Source: a bacterium
Lineage (GTDB): Bacteria; JAMORN01
Length of the DNA stretch: 6,700 nt
Direction of reading: 5' to 3'
Assembly (NCBI GenBank): GCA_027063545.1
Contig: JAMORN010000145.1
Coordinates: forward strand, 1-6,700
Of the stretch, positions 6,178 through 6,700 are shown in pieces (within the stretch, counting starts at the first letter, position 1; each line of letters opens with the position of its first letter). A program made the translations under genes and the position numbers. Under the pieces are notes generated by a model. That model saw only the letters and a program-made list of their open reading frames with translations, was not told where the DNA came from and ran no database searches.

Positions 6178-6700
6178 TTAAAAAATAGGCCTAATATCCC
6201 TTAAAAAAGGTAGATTTTTATCTTTGTTAGATATAATAAGTTTATTTTTATCAATAAATTTTTCTATAGGGAAATTTATATCTGGGTCAAAAATATTTAT
6301 TCCTCCATTATGTTCTGGTGAGTAGAAATTATCAACTTTATATTGAAAAATAGCATACTCACTTAAAACTAAGAATCCATGAGCAAAACCTCTAGGAATT
6401 AAGAATTGAAGTTTATTTTCTTCAGATAATTCAATCCAATAAAATTTTTTATATGTGGGAGAGTTATATCTTAAATCAATAGCAATATCGATTACTTTAC
6501 CTTTTACAACCCTTACTAATTTTGATTGTGCCATTGGAGGCTTTTGAAAATGAAACCCTCTAAAGACACCAAATTTAGAATATGATTCATTATCTTGAAC
6601 AAAATTATATTTAAGCCCTAATTTTTCAAAAGAGCTTTTATTATAACTTTCAAAAAAATATCCTCTTTCATCTTCAAATACCTTAGGTTCTATAATTAAT
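6178..6700 (-). CDS. rfbC: dTDP-4-dehydrorhamnose 3,5-epimerase, N-terminal residues outside window
   Basis: RfbC (RmlC) epimerises dTDP-4-keto-6-deoxyglucose at C3 and C5, the third step towards dTDP-L-rhamnose for surface polysaccharide, in the cytoplasm. The frame is open from the window edge to a TAA at 6178-6180 and gives 173 residues, so only about 10 are missing. The visible protein begins LIIEPKVFEDERGYFFESY. It continues with FVQDN (33-37), the catalytic-histidine motif RGFHFQ (47-52, His50), KLVRVVKGKVIDIAIDLR with SPTY, IPRGFAHGFLVLS, and YKVDNFYSPEHNGGI, which holds the conserved tyrosines. It ends with KDKNLPFL. An ATG at 6534 is internal (after QKPP) and has no ribosome binding site; starting there would drop the catalytic histidine. 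The cupin fold motifs appear intact. It is the first visible gene of the leftward operon; other rhamnose genes, if present, lie beyond 6700. Confidence 0.95.
   Translation of the reverse strand, partial: LIIEPKVFEDERGYFFESYNKSSFEKLGLKYNFVQDNESYSKFGVFRGFHFQKPPMAQSKLVRVVKGKVIDIAIDLRYNSPTYKKFYWIELSEENKLQFLIPRGFAHGFLVLSEYAIFQYKVDNFYSPEHNGGINIFDPDINFPIEKFIDKNKLIISNKDKNLPFLRDIRPIF

Noticed and set aside
6178-6534. rfbC read as a short 118-residue protein starting at the ATG at 6534
   Set aside because: The same frame continues without a stop to the window edge and encodes the conserved N-terminal half, including the RGFHFQ histidine. The ATG is internal and lacks a ribosome binding site, so the gene is cut by the window, not truncated.
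1-6700. CRISPR array, tRNA/rRNA, insertion sequence, riboswitch or attachment site
   Set aside because: No regularly spaced repeats, terminal inverted repeats, transposase motifs or G+C-rich structured RNA segments are visible, and all gaps between genes are under 100 bases.

Overview
This is a strongly A+T-rich stretch of an ordinary bacterial chromosome. It is densely packed, with seven protein genes (two cut by the window edges), no RNA genes, no mobile elements and no gene-free stretch over 100 bases. Codon use is uniform (ATA, AGA, TTA and AAA dominate) and the proteins are rich in Lys, Ile and Tyr, so nothing looks recently acquired. A large lipoprotein folding factor of the SurA/parvulin kind and an rfbC gene for rhamnose-type surface sugar suggest a Gram-negative-type envelope. 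ScpA/ScpB show that chromosome packing uses the SMC-ScpAB condensin rather than MukBEF. I cannot place the phylum from sequence alone; a low-GC lineage, possibly an uncultured or thermophilic one, would fit.

Plus-strand block, 1-1645. The end of a TauE/SafE-type membrane transporter (stop at 359-361) is followed after 3 bases by scpA, and after another 12 bases by scpB. The three look co-transcribed. scpB has a clear ribosome binding site, whereas scpA has none and probably relies on coupling to the transporter's stop.

Minus-strand block, 6700-1640, read right to left. The order is rfbC (start outside the window), a macro-domain ADP-ribose protein, and an 812-residue lipoprotein with one intact and one decayed parvulin domain plus C-terminal TPR-like repeats. 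A strong intrinsic terminator at 3051-3091 follows. Right behind it comes a B12-binding-type radical SAM enzyme of unknown substrate. That gene has no ribosome binding site and a TATAAT box so close to its ATG that its mRNA may be leaderless. It runs convergently into scpB, and the two stop codons share the palindrome TTATAA at 1640-1645.

Functionally, rfbC and the lipoprotein both serve the cell envelope (surface polysaccharide precursor; folding of exported proteins), with the macro-domain gene between them. The scp genes serve chromosome segregation. I see no convincing defence system, CRISPR array or other new multi-gene system. The most interesting items are the repeat architecture of the lipoprotein, the non-canonical cobalamin-type domain of the radical SAM protein, and the terminator/promoter junction at 3040-3091.
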